A DNA stretch of 64,000 nucleotides from Caballeronia telluris (GTDB lineage Bacteria; Pseudomonadota; Gammaproteobacteria; Burkholderiales; Burkholderiaceae), in the NCBI RefSeq assembly GCF_001544495.1, contig NZ_FCNZ02000007.1:202918-266917 (forward strand). The letters are read 5' to 3'. Positions within the stretch are counted from its first letter, which is position 1; the number at the start of each line of letters is the position of its first letter. The translations under genes and the position numbers were made by a program. Shown here piece by piece: positions 46,171-57,310 of this stretch. The notes under the pieces were generated by a model, which saw nothing but the letters and a program-made list of their open reading frames with translations, made no database searches and was not told the DNA's origin.

Positions 46171-47478
46171 ATGAAAAAAGGTTTTTACACCATCATGGCC
46201 GCGCAGTTTTTCTCTTCGCTGGCCGACAATGCCCTTCTGATCGCTGCTATTGCACTGCTGAAAGATCTTCACGCCCCGAACTGGATGACGCCGCTGCTCA
46301 AGCTGTTCTTCGTCCTGTCCTATGTCGTTCTTGCCGCGTTCGTCGGCGCCTTCGCGGATTCCCGGCCCAAAGGCCAGGTGATGTTCGTCACCAACACCAT
46401 CAAGGTCGTCGGCTGTCTCACGATGCTGTTCGGCGCGCATCCGCTCTTCGCCTACGGCATCGTCGGATTCGGCGCCGCCGCGTACTCGCCCGCGAAATAC
46501 GGCATTCTCACCGAACTGCTGCCGCCCGACCGCCTCGTCGCGGCGAACGGGTGGATCGAAGGCACGACGGTCGGCTCGATCATCCTCGGCACCGTGATGG
46601 GCGGCGCGCTCATCAGTCCGCACATCGCCGGGCATCTGCTCAGCCTGAACATTCCGCGCATTCAAACACCCGCCGAGGCCGCGATGATCGTGATCGTGGT
46701 GATGTACATCGTGGCCGCGATGTTCAACCTGCGCATTCCCGAGACCGGCGCGCGCTATCCGAAGCAGGAAACGCGGCCCGTCAAGCTCATCACCGATTTC
46801 GCCGACTGCTTTCTCACCCTCTGGCGCGACAAGCTCGGCCAGATTTCACTCGCGGTCACGACGCTCTTCTGGGGCGCGGGCGCGACGCTCCAGTTCATCG
46901 TGCTGAAATGGGCGGAAGTGTCGCTCGGGATGTCGCTGTCGCAGGCGGCGATCCTGCAGGCGGTGATCGCAGTCGGCGTCGCGGTCGGCGCGGTGCTCGC
47001 GGCGGCGCGCGTGCCGCTCAAGCGCTCGCTGTCGGTGCTGCCGGTCGGCATCATGATGGGCATCGCCGTGATGCTGATGGCCTTCTACACCCGCGATCTC
47101 TTCCCGGCCGGCTGGGGCATGCAGATCGGCGAAATGCGGATGCCGGGCTACCTGCTGATCGCGTACCTGTTCCTGATGATCGTCGGCGGGCTGTCGGGCT
47201 TTTTCGTCGTGCCGATGAACGCGCTGCTTCAGCATCGCGGGCACGTACTGCTCTCCGCCGGCCACTCGATCGCCGTGCAGAACTTCAACGAGAACCTGTC
47301 CGTCCTCGTGATGCTGTGCCTCTACGCCGTGCTCGTCTGGCTCGACGTGCCGATCCAGTTCGTGATCGTGCTGTTCGGCTCCTTCGTCTGCCTGATGATG
47401 TATTTCGTGATGCGCCGGCATCAGGCGAATCAGCGCGCGTTCGATTCCGTGGCGCTGATCGGCGAGGCGCGGCACTGA
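46171..47478 (+). CDS. lplT: Lysophospholipid transporter LplT
   Basis: MFS transporter that moves lysophospholipids across the inner membrane for reacylation. The 435-residue product has about 12 hydrophobic helices and starts MKKGFYTIMAAQFFSSLADN. It has the typical FVTNTIKVVGC and YSPAKYGILTELLPPDRLV motifs. E. coli lplT sits with aas; no aas gene is next to it here, so the acyltransferase must lie elsewhere. Divergent from alr. Confidence 0.93.
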   Translation: MKKGFYTIMAAQFFSSLADNALLIAAIALLKDLHAPNWMTPLLKLFFVLSYVVLAAFVGAFADSRPKGQVMFVTNTIKVVGCLTMLFGAHPLFAYGIVGFGAAAYSPAKYGILTELLPPDRLVAANGWIEGTTVGSIILGTVMGGALISPHIAGHLLSLNIPRIQTPAEAAMIVIVVMYIVAAMFNLRIPETGARYPKQETRPVKLITDFADCFLTLWRDKLGQISLAVTTLFWGAGATLQFIVLKWAEVSLGMSLSQAAILQAVIAVGVAVGAVLAAARVPLKRSLSVLPVGIMMGIAVMLMAFYTRDLFPAGWGMQIGEMRMPGYLLIAYLFLMIVGGLSGFFVVPMNALLQHRGHVLLSAGHSIAVQNFNENLSVLVMLCLYAVLVWLDVPIQFVIVLFGSFVCLMMYFVMRRHQANQRAFDSVALIGEARH

Positions 47479-47512
47479 TCTGCGCGGTATCACGTCCCTC
47501 TTTTAGCCGACC

Positions 47513-48325
47513 ATGCACGCCGACCTTTATTCGTTCGCGACGCGCGTGCGTGAGCACGCACCGCTCGTCCACTGCCTGACGAATCTCGTCGTCACCAACT
47601 TCACTGCGAACGTCTTGCTCGCGATCGGCGCCGCGCCCGCGATGGTCGTCGCGCGCGAGGAAGCCGGCGAGTTCGCGGCCATCGCGAACGCGCTCTCGGT
47701 GAACCTCGGCACGCTCGACGCGCCGCAGTCGAAGGCGATCCGCGTCGCCGTCGATGCCGCCAACGCCGCCGGCAAGCCGTGGGTGCTCGATCCGGTCGCG
47801 GTCGGACCGCTCGCGTTTCGCACGGAATTCGCGCTCGATCTGCTCGATTCGAAGCCGGCGGTGATTCGCGGGAACGCGTCGGAGATCATCAGTCTGTCGG
47901 GCGGCACGGCAAGCGGACGCGGCGTCGACAGCACCGCCGCCACCGACGCCGCGCTCGACGCCGCGCAGATCCTCGCGCTCAAAACGCAGGCGACGGTCGC
48001 CGTGACGGGCGCCACCGACTACATCACGGACGGCCGCCGGACCATCGCGCTCTCGAACGGCTCGCCGCTGATGACGCGCGTGACGGGCGTCGGCTGCGCG
48101 CTGTCGGCGACGGTCGCGGCGTTCATCGGCACGGCGAACGGACCCGCTGAGCACTGGATCGCCACCGTCGCGGCCGTCGCGTATTCGACCGTCGCGGGCG
48201 AACTCGCCGCGCGCAACGCGGCGTTGCCCGGCAGCTTCGCCGTCGCCTATCTGGACCGGCTCGCCTCGCTCGACGCCGACGCGTTCGCCGCGACGCTCGT
48301 CGCGCGCGACATTGCCGCCGCCTGA
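47513..48325 (+). CDS. thiM: Hydroxyethylthiazole kinase
   Basis: Salvage kinase that phosphorylates the thiazole part of thiamine. The 270-residue product has the N-terminal VHCLTNLVVTNFTANVLLA, the substrate-site GNASEIISLSGGTASGRGVD, and the nucleotide region GVGCALSATVAAF with the catalytic cysteine. It is followed after 1 bp by thiE and then thiD. This cluster has thiM, thiE and thiD but not thiC or thiG, so it serves the salvage and coupling part of the pathway. Confidence 0.96.
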   Translation: MHADLYSFATRVREHAPLVHCLTNLVVTNFTANVLLAIGAAPAMVVAREEAGEFAAIANALSVNLGTLDAPQSKAIRVAVDAANAAGKPWVLDPVAVGPLAFRTEFALDLLDSKPAVIRGNASEIISLSGGTASGRGVDSTAATDAALDAAQILALKTQATVAVTGATDYITDGRRTIALSNGSPLMTRVTGVGCALSATVAAFIGTANGPAEHWIATVAAVAYSTVAGELAARNAALPGSFAVAYLDRLASLDADAFAATLVARDIAAA

Positions 48326-48326
48326 C

Positions 48327-48974
48327 ATGCGCCCCGCTTTCGATCTTTCCGTCTATCTCGTGCTCGATCCGGTGCAGTGCGGCGGGCACGCGGCGTCGCT
48401 CGATGTCGCGCGCGCGGCGCTCGCAGGCGGCGCGACCGTCGTGCAACTGCGCGCGCCCGAATGGCACAAGCGCGCGTGGCTCGCGCTCGCCCGCGATCTG
48501 CTGCCGTTGACGCGCGCGGCCCGCGTGCCGCTCATCATCGACGATCATCTCGATATCGCGCTCGCCGCCGGTGCCGACGGCGTGCACGTCGGCCAGCGCG
48601 ATCTGCCCGCGCACGTCGCCCGCGAGCTGCTCGGGCCGGATGCGTTGATCGGGCTGTCGGTGTCACGGATGCGCGAGGTCGACGAAGCGAACGCGCTCGG
48701 CGACACGATCGACTATCTCGGCGCCGGCCCCGTTTTCGCGACGTCCACCAAGACCGACGCGTCGGCGCCCTGCGGCATCGACGGTCTCGCCGAACTGTGC
48801 GCGCATGCGCGCTATCCGACGGTCGCGATCGGCGGCATCCAGCTGCACAACGCCGCCGACGTCATGCGCGCAAAGCCCGCGGGCCTCGCGGTGGTGTCCG
48901 CGATCTGCAAGGCGCCCAATGCGCGCGAGGCCGCCGCCCGTCTGCGCGAGACGATGTCGCGCGCCCAACCGTAA
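48327..48974 (+). CDS. thiE: Thiamine-phosphate synthase
   Basis: Joins hydroxymethylpyrimidine diphosphate and thiazole phosphate to thiamine monophosphate. The 215-residue TIM barrel has [26 protein letters not shown] with the phosphate-site residues, and [20 protein letters not shown], then [17 protein letters not shown] 48327 lies right after the thiM stop; an ATG 15 bp upstream overlaps thiM and is less likely. Confidence 0.95.
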   Translation: MRPAFDLSVYLVLDPVQCGGHAASLDVARAALAGGATVVQLRAPEWHKRAWLALARDLLPLTRAARVPLIIDDHLDIALAAGADGVHVGQRDLPAHVARELLGPDALIGLSVSRMREVDEANALGDTIDYLGAGPVFATSTKTDASAPCGIDGLAELCAHARYPTVAIGGIQLHNAADVMRAKPAGLAVVSAICKAPNAREAAARLRETMSRAQP

Positions 48975-48988
48975 CCGAACGCCAAGCC

Positions 48989-49795
48989 ATGACACAACGC
49001 ATCCCCAACGTCCTCACGATCGCCGGCTCCGATTCGGGCGGCGGCGCGGGCATCCAGGCCGACCTGAAGGCGTTTTCGGCGCTCGGCGCGTACGGCGCGA
49101 GCGTGATCACCGCGCTCACCGCGCAGAACACGCGCGGCGTCACCGCGATCCACACGCCCGACGCGGCGTTCGTCACCGCCCAGCTTGACGCCGTGTTCGA
49201 CGACATCCGCATCGACGCCGTGAAGATCGGCATGCTCGCGAACGCCGACATCGTGCGCGCGGTCGCGGATGCACTGCGGCGGCATCGGCCGGAACACGTC
49301 GTGCTCGATACCGTGATGATCTCGAAGAGCCATCACGCGCTGCTCGCGCCGGAAGCGGTCGCTGCGCTGCGCGACGAACTGCTGCCGCTCGCGACGCTCG
49401 TCACGCCGAACCTGCCGGAGGCGGCGGCGCTCCTCGGCACGTCCGCCGCCTCCGATGAGGACGCGATGGTCCGCCAGGGCGAAGCGCTCCTCGCGCACGG
49501 CGCGCGCGCGGTGCTGATGAAAGGCGGCCATCTCGCTTCCGCCGACAGTCCCGACTGGCTCGTCGAACCGGCCGGCGCGGTGCGGCTGGGCGGCGCGCGC
49601 GTGCCGCTGAAGAACACGCACGGGACCGGCTGCACGCTCTCGTCGGCGATTGCCGCGCTGATCCCGCAAACCGACAGCCTCGCCACCGCCACCGCCGACG
49701 CCAAGCGCTATCTAACAGGCGCGATCGAACACAGCGCGCGGCTCGACGTCGGGCACGGCGTCGGGCCGGTGCATCACTTCTTCAGATGGTGGTGA
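48989..49795 (+). CDS. thiD: Hydroxymethylpyrimidine/phosphomethylpyrimidine kinase
   Basis: Phosphorylates HMP twice to give HMP-diphosphate for ThiE. The 268-residue ribokinase-fold protein starts [20 protein letters not shown] and has the C-terminal anion-hole [12 protein letters not shown]. The 3' end overlaps the stop of the convergent DUF1853 gene by 14 bp. The frame extends far upstream inside thiE, but the ATG 48989 follows 15 nt after the thiE stop. Confidence 0.95.
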   Translation: MTQRIPNVLTIAGSDSGGGAGIQADLKAFSALGAYGASVITALTAQNTRGVTAIHTPDAAFVTAQLDAVFDDIRIDAVKIGMLANADIVRAVADALRRHRPEHVVLDTVMISKSHHALLAPEAVAALRDELLPLATLVTPNLPEAAALLGTSAASDEDAMVRQGEALLAHGARAVLMKGGHLASADSPDWLVEPAGAVRLGGARVPLKNTHGTGCTLSSAIAALIPQTDSLATATADAKRYLTGAIEHSARLDVGHGVGPVHHFFRWW

Positions 49796-50768
49796 GCGCG
49801 TAGGTTCGCGCGCGTTCGGGCCAGTCGTCCGGAACGATGAAGCCGCGCGAGCGCTCGCTCCATCCGCCGTCGGCGTCGCGCGCGTAGGACGCGACCATCG
49901 TCGGGGAGACGGCGCTTCGCAGGCGTTCGTGGATCGCGGCGGCATCGGCGAGCAGCGCGCCGGCGTCGGCCGCGGCGAGCCTGCGCGAAGCCAGCCACGC
50001 GAGGCGCGGCTGCACGACCCAGGCTTGGTCTTCACCGGACGCCGCCGTTCCGTGTGCAGCGCTCCACTCCGAGACGGTGAGCCACCAACCGCGCAGATGA
50101 TCGTCGCCGAGTTCGGGCGCGGGCGTCACGCCCGCGCCGTGATAGAAGAGTCGCCCCTTGATGTACAACTGCGCCGTCCACGCACTCCCGAAGCCGAGCG
50201 AAGCGAACTCCTCTCGCGAACTCAGCGCGAGCTGGTGCGTGATGAGCCGCGCGTGTTTCAGGTCGAAACGGTCCTGCAGGTTCGGGCCCACATAGTCCGA
50301 CAAGCGCGCGGCATTGCCCGATCCGTCGCCGATGTGCAGGTAGAACTTCACCGCCATTTCCCAGTGCAGGCGCGCGCCCGACGCGCTCTGCAACAGAAAG
50401 TCGCATTCGCCGATCGTGCGGCGGTGCTTCCTCAACGGCACGTTCGCCGCGATGAGCCGGGCCGCCGGGCCGTGCGTCAGGAAAAATTCGAGCAGGCTTT
50501 CGGCGTAGAAACCCAGCCGCGTCAGCTTCGGATTGCGCGAGCGCGCGTGCAGCGGATGCGGATCGCGATCGAGGCCGTCGAGCCAGGCGAGCGTCGCGTC
50601 GCGCTCGGCGGGCGTTTCGAACGGATCGGCAAGCGGCGCGCCCGCGTGGCTCGCGCGCAGCAGGTCGGGCGCGAACAGCAGCCACGCGAGATCGCGGACG
50701 GTGACGTCGCCGTATCGATCGACGAGACGATGGACCGCGTGATCGGCGGGGCGCCCGGAGTCCGCCAT
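49782..50768 (-). CDS. DUF1853 family protein, possible nuclease-like fold
   Basis: A 328-residue protein starting MADSGRPADHAVHRLVDRYG. It resembles the DUF1853 family in the segments RDLAWLLFAPDLL, LGFYAESLLEFFL and GECDFLL...LHWEMAVKFYLH. The E90/E94, D123 and E137-K141 residues resemble the D...ExK core of PD-(D/E)XK nucleases; this is a by-eye inference, and family assignment is not certain. The ATG overlaps the stop of the uracil-DNA glycosylase gene by one base (TGATG), so it is coupled to DNA repair genes. The 3' end overlaps thiD. Confidence 0.75.
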   Translation of the reverse strand: MADSGRPADHAVHRLVDRYGDVTVRDLAWLLFAPDLLRASHAGAPLADPFETPAERDATLAWLDGLDRDPHPLHARSRNPKLTRLGFYAESLLEFFLTHGPAARLIAANVPLRKHRRTIGECDFLLQSASGARLHWEMAVKFYLHIGDGSGNAARLSDYVGPNLQDRFDLKHARLITHQLALSSREEFASLGFGSAWTAQLYIKGRLFYHGAGVTPAPELGDDHLRGWWLTVSEWSAAHGTAASGEDQAWVVQPRLAWLASRRLAAADAGALLADAAAIHERLRSAVSPTMVASYARDADGGWSERSRGFIVPDDWPERARTYALTTI

Positions 50769-51739
50769 CACTGACCGCCCGGGACGACTCCAGACGCGTC
50801 GAGCGACGCTCGATAGGTTTCCCTCGCGAGACACAGATCGGCCCACGCCTTCGCCTTGTCGGGCAGGCTGCGCAGCAGATACGCCGGGTGATAGGTGACG
50901 ATCACCGGGACGCCCTCGTAGCGGTGCACGCGGCCCCGCAGCGACGCGATGCTCGCTTCGGTCTTGAGCAGGCTCTGCGCGGCGAAGCGGCCGAGCGCGA
51001 CGATCACCTTCGGCTTGACGAGCGCGACCTGTCTTTGCAGATACGGCTCACAACGCGCGACTTCGTCGAGTTCCGGATTGCGGTTGCCGGGCGGCCGGCA
51101 CTTGATCACGTTCGCGATATACACGTTCGATTCCCGCGAAAGGGCGACGGCGCGCAGCATGCTGTCGAGGAGCCGCCCCGCCTGGCCGACGAAGGGTTCG
51201 CCGAGCTTGTCCTCGTTTTCGCCGGGCGCCTCGCCGATCAGCATCCAGTCGGCTTCGCGGTCGCCGACGCCGAATACAGTGTTCGTGCGCCGCTCGCACA
51301 GGCGGCAGCGCTCGCAGTTCGCGACGCGCGCGGCGAGCGTGTCCCAGTCGAGCGTGTGGATGTCGGCGGGTGCATCGACGACGGCGTACGCGTCGGCTGG
51401 CGCGGGGGCTTCGTCGAGCCAGGGGAGATCGTCGGCGTCGTGTGCGGCGCTCGGGCGGTCCGAAGACTGCGGCTCGAACGGCTCCGCCTCGTTGCGCGAT
51501 TCGGCCGCGAAATCCGCGCGCGGCGGTTCGCGCACGGGCGCGGGCGCGGCATCGACGGCCGGCGTTTGGGGGCGCTGTGCATCGCGGGCGGTCTTCGCCT
51601 CGGCAGCGCCCGCGCTTTCAGCGCGCGGCAGAACCGCTTCGGCGGCAACGGGCGCATCGGATGAACGACCGCCCGCGCGCCGCCTTACCCAGACAGGCCC
51701 GAGCCCGAACTCTTCCAGCATCGATTCATGCAGCGCCAT
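50768..51739 (-). CDS. Uracil-DNA glycosylase, iron-sulfur family 4 type
   Basis: Removes uracil from DNA after cytosine deamination. In the 323-residue product, residues 1-130 are a low-complexity Ala/Pro/Asp/Glu-rich extension and the catalytic domain follows. It has family-4 motif A GEAPGENED (169-177), motif B HPAYLLR (284-290) and candidate 4Fe-4S cysteines C142, C145, C214 and C230. The start overlaps rimI by 14 bp. Family-4 enzymes are usually about 200 residues, so the N-terminal tail is unusual. Confidence 0.93.
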   Translation of the reverse strand: MALHESMLEEFGLGPVWVRRRAGGRSSDAPVAAEAVLPRAESAGAAEAKTARDAQRPQTPAVDAAPAPVREPPRADFAAESRNEAEPFEPQSSDRPSAAHDADDLPWLDEAPAPADAYAVVDAPADIHTLDWDTLAARVANCERCRLCERRTNTVFGVGDREADWMLIGEAPGENEDKLGEPFVGQAGRLLDSMLRAVALSRESNVYIANVIKCRPPGNRNPELDEVARCEPYLQRQVALVKPKVIVALGRFAAQSLLKTEASIASLRGRVHRYEGVPVIVTYHPAYLLRSLPDKAKAWADLCLARETYRASLDASGVVPGGQ

Positions 51740-52220
51740 GCGCGCCCTCCTTCGAAAACGTCAGACGCATGACGATTGCGTCCTCGCGCGAGCGGTGCCG
51801 CGCGGGATAGTAGTTCTTGCGGCGCCCGATGGCCGTGAAGCCGAAGCGCTCGTAAAGCTGGATCGCGCGCGGATTCGACGGCCGCACTTCCAGCAGGATG
51901 CCCTCGAGCTTTTCCGCGCGCGCGATGCGCACCGCTTCGCGCAGGAGCGCGAGCCCCACGCCCGAATGCTGCGCGGCGGGCGCAACGCAGAGATTGAGCA
52001 AATGCATCTCGTCGACGACCGGCATCAGCACGCAATAGCCGATGAGCGTCCCCGTGACATGGCGCATGCACACGCCAAAATAGCCATTACGCAGCGAATC
52101 CTGGAAATTGCCGCGGCTCCACGGGAATTCGTAGGCGAGCTTTTCGACGGCCGCGACCTCGTCGAGATCGACCTCCGTCATCGGCGACAGATAGCGGTCG
52201 GCGAGCAGCACCCCGCTCAC
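51726..52220 (-). CDS. rimI: Ribosomal protein S18-alanine N-acetyltransferase
   Basis: GNAT enzyme that acetylates the N-terminal alanine of S18. The 164-residue protein has the acetyl-CoA motif AQHSGVGLALLREAV and the substrate-specificity segment RKNYYPARH. The start is GTG 52220, overlapping the tsaB stop by 4 bp. The tsaB-rimI pairing is common across bacteria. Confidence 0.94.
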   Translation of the reverse strand: MSGVLLADRYLSPMTEVDLDEVAAVEKLAYEFPWSRGNFQDSLRNGYFGVCMRHVTGTLIGYCVLMPVVDEMHLLNLCVAPAAQHSGVGLALLREAVRIARAEKLEGILLEVRPSNPRAIQLYERFGFTAIGRRKNYYPARHRSREDAIVMRLTFSKEGAHGAA

Positions 52221-53032
52221 CGCACCGGCTCCTCACGGGTCGCCGACGTTCCCTGCAAGTCCTTCGCGTCCTTGGCCGCGCGCGCTTCGAGGCGCTCGGC
52301 GGTGGTCTGCGCGACCTTGTCGCGCACGTATTCCGGCGCGGCCTGATCCGGCGGCACGGTGCGCCCCGCGCGCAACGCGCGCAGGCCGGCGAGCGCCACC
52401 GGCAGCGCATGCGGCAGCGCTTCGCGATCGACGCGCCGTGCCGCCGCCAACGCCGGCAGCCGCTCGCCGAATGCGACGGCGGCATTGCCCGCGAGCGTGA
52501 ACGGCGCATCGGGCAGAACGAGCGCGCCGGGCGCATCTAGCGACGCGCCGCGGATCGTTTGCCAGTCGCCGGTGTCGGCGTCGAAAGAGAAATCGGCCCA
52601 ATAGACTTCGTCCATCCGGGCATCGAGGACCGCCAGCACGCGCGAGCCCGCCGGATCTCTCATGCGCGCAGACTCCGCGCACGCGAGCAGCGTGCCGACC
52701 GGCACGACCGGCACGCCGAGCCCGAAAGCGAGCCCTTGCGCCGCGCCCGTCGCGGTGCGCAATCCCGTGAACGAGCCGGGACCGGCGCCGAACGCGATTG
52801 CGTCGCAATCGGAGAGCGCGAGGCGCGCGTCGTCGAAGAGTTCGCGAATGGCGGGCAACAAACGCGTGCTCGACACCGCGCCGGTCGCTTCGTGACGAAT
52901 CCACACCTGCGTCGACGCGTCGGTGTAGTGCGCCGCGACGGCGCCTGATTGCGGCGCGGCATCGGCGAGCAGCAAGGCGACCGAGCAGAATTCGGTCGAA
53001 GTATCGAGGGCGAGCAGAACGGTGCGTGTCAT
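52217..53032 (-). CDS. tsaB: tRNA threonylcarbamoyladenosine protein TsaB
   Basis: Scaffold of the TsaBDE complex that makes t6A37 in ANN-reading tRNAs. The 271-residue product begins MTRTVLLALDTSTEFCSVALL, an ASKHA-fold N-terminus, followed by AFGAGPGSFTGLRTATGAAQG. In-frame ATG 53041 and GTG 53059 would extend it by 3 or 9 residues; neither has a good ribosome binding site. It is first of the tsaB-rimI-udg-DUF1853 operon. Confidence 0.94.
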   Translation of the reverse strand: MTRTVLLALDTSTEFCSVALLLADAAPQSGAVAAHYTDASTQVWIRHEATGAVSSTRLLPAIRELFDDARLALSDCDAIAFGAGPGSFTGLRTATGAAQGLAFGLGVPVVPVGTLLACAESARMRDPAGSRVLAVLDARMDEVYWADFSFDADTGDWQTIRGASLDAPGALVLPDAPFTLAGNAAVAFGERLPALAAARRVDREALPHALPVALAGLRALRAGRTVPPDQAAPEYVRDKVAQTTAERLEARAAKDAKDLQGTSATREEPVR

Positions 53033-53193
53033 AGGCGACATTGTAATGCGGGACGTCACATGAAAAACGCGGCGTCGCCGGGCGGCGTCGAGGCGGCAAA
53101 ACGCGGACGTCGCGCCCGATCGACTGGAATAAACCCTCCAGAGCCGCGACGCAGCGGCTTGTTATGATCGTTCGCCTCAAAAACGGAGGAACG

Positions 53194-53463
53194 ATGAGCG
53201 ACATCGACGCACAATTCGCGCAAGTGCAGACGGACGTCACGCAATTGTCCGAGCGGCCCGGCAATCTGACGCTCCTGCGCCTCTACGCGCTCTTCAAGCA
53301 GGCGAGCGCGGGCGACGTAACGGGCGACAAGCCGGGTTTCGCCGACATCGCCGGCAAATACAAATACGAAGCGTGGTCCGCGCTGAAAGGCACGCCGCCC
53401 GACGACGCCAAACGGCAGTATGTGGAACTCGTCGAATCGCTGAAAAGCGGCGCATCGGCGTAA
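53194..53463 (+). CDS. Acyl-CoA-binding protein (ACBP)
   Basis: An 89-residue four-helix protein that binds long-chain acyl-CoA. The sequence has LLRLYALFKQASAGD, GFADIAGKYKYEAWSALKG and AKRQYVELVESL, the typical ACBP spacing. The ATG 53194 is preceded by GGAGGA. ACBPs are widespread in eukaryotes and found in a subset of bacteria, often environmental ones. Divergent from tsaB, with a 152-bp gap. Confidence 0.93.
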   Translation: MSDIDAQFAQVQTDVTQLSERPGNLTLLRLYALFKQASAGDVTGDKPGFADIAGKYKYEAWSALKGTPPDDAKRQYVELVESLKSGASA

Positions 53464-53906
53464 TGCGCTTACGGGTACGGGCGCGATGCGACCGCGCGCC
53501 CGCCCGTTCTGCTTTTGTGTTCATTCGCCGGATTCGTCTTAATATCTGGCGCAGTGCAACAAATTTCTATATACTGTCGTCTGCGCTTCACTGTGGCCCG
53601 CGCGGTTCGGACCTTTACCGAATTCCCGCCAGTTCGCAGCGCAGCGTCTCGTAGCGTTTTGCTCCAATCCAGTTTAGAAACTGTCCCCTCCTTGCTAGGC
53701 CACTTTCGGCCCGTCATGCACCAGGCTGACGACAGCGCCCCCCGGGCCTGCCGTATCCGATACAGCTTCTAACGAAAAAAGCTCGCCTTCATTGCCGCGA
53801 GTTGCCCCCGTTTTTCGATTTGCTCGCTGCTTCTTTGCTCGCTGAATCCGACGACTTGGGTATGCCGATTGGCGCCGACGCCTCATTTCCCGTTTCAAGG
53901 ATCGAC
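53464..53906 (+). promoter_or_regulatory. Long leader of the DEAD-box helicase gene
   Basis: 443 bp of noncoding DNA after the ACBP gene. A TATACT at 53570-53575 is the best -10, giving a start near 53582 and a leader of about 325 nt before the helicase ATG. The region is not open in a credible frame and has several short inverted segments. Long leaders on RNA helicase genes are often cold-shock or autoregulatory; that is inference. Confidence 0.5.
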
Positions 53907-55517
<1,611 letters not shown>

Positions 55518-55575
55518 GCTGCACGCTCGCTGACTCCGGAAGGCACGCTGGATCGCCTTCCAACGGGAGCCACTG

Positions 55576-55608
55576 AAAAAACCGATGCCTCGTGCATCGG
55601 TTTTTTTT
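55576..55608 (+). terminator. Intrinsic terminator after helicase gene
   Basis: Stem ACCGATGC / GCATCGGT with a short loop, followed by eight T. Very strong; A-run on the 5' side makes it also near-symmetric. Confidence 0.9.
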
Positions 55609-55643
55609 CGTCCACGCCCCATATTTCACGATACGGAAAGGCT

Positions 55644-55658
55644 TTTTGCGTCGCAAAA
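55644..55658. promoter_or_regulatory. 15-bp palindrome upstream of aceA, arms TTTTGCG / CGCAAAA
   Basis: TTTTGCGTCGCAAAA is a perfect dyad around a central T. It is about 270 bp upstream of the aceA start. It resembles TTTGC-GCAAA operators used by carbon-metabolism regulators, such as the RamB type, but the factor is not identified. Confidence 0.45.
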
Positions 55659-55661
55659 GTC

Positions 55662-55677
55662 TGTGCTGCGCGGCACA
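55662..55677. promoter_or_regulatory. 16-bp near-palindrome TGTGC-N6-GCACA
   Basis: TGTGCTGCGCGGCACA has perfect 5-bp arms and a nearly symmetric centre. It lies directly after the preceding dyad, suggesting a composite operator. Confidence 0.35.
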
Positions 55678-55810
55678 ACGAACCGCGTTGCAAGATAGAA
55701 AACGTCGTTTCTCATCGTGGAATTTATCTCATAACACACTGAATATAATCAACAATATTTCTCCCGAAAAGCCCTCGACGGGACTATTTCCCAAGACCGA
55801 CTTTGCCTAG

Positions 55811-55826
55811 ACTCTTATATAAGAGT
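55811..55826. promoter_or_regulatory. 16-bp perfect palindrome ACTCTTATATAAGAGT upstream of aceA
   Basis: Fully self-complementary, about 103-118 bp upstream of the aceA start. Its centre contains TTATAT / TATATA, so it could overlap a -10 element and act as a repressor operator. GntR-type regulators use similar ATAAGA-containing dyads; the exact regulator is unknown. Confidence 0.5.
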
Positions 55827-55928
55827 TGAGCAAACGAAACGCCGCCGAATCCGAATCGCGGCATCGCGCTCAAGTCGCTCGGGATAGTTCAACACCATTC
55901 GTCGTTCAGGACTTCAAGGAGAAACGCA

Positions 55929-57233
<1,305 letters not shown>

Positions 57234-57274
57234 TCAGGAAGGCGTAATCAGGGAGGGCCGTGAATAGTGCGGCA

Positions 57275-57305
57275 GCGCCGTCCGGTTTTTTTAGCCGGAC
57301 GGCGC
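57275..57305. terminator. Inverted repeat with U-tract inside the loop, after aceA
   Basis: Perfect 11-bp arms GCGCCGTCCGG (57275-57285) and CCGGACGGCGC (57295-57305) enclose TTTTTTTAG. The T-run is in the loop rather than after the stem, an unusual layout for a terminator. It sits between the convergent aceA and uspA genes. Confidence 0.6.
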
Positions 57306-57310
57306 GAGCC

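Larger units (their letters stand above)
55609..55928 (+). promoter_or_regulatory. aceA upstream region
   Basis: A 320-bp AT-richer region after the helicase terminator. It contains a perfect TATAAT (55744-55749) with a weak -35, and three dyads listed separately. No gene is seen. It must carry promoter and control sites for isocitrate lyase. Confidence 0.7.

Noticed and set aside
47479..47512. TPP riboswitch before thiM
   Set aside because: Only 34 bp separate lplT and thiM, too short for the aptamer, and no CTGAGA-type core is seen.
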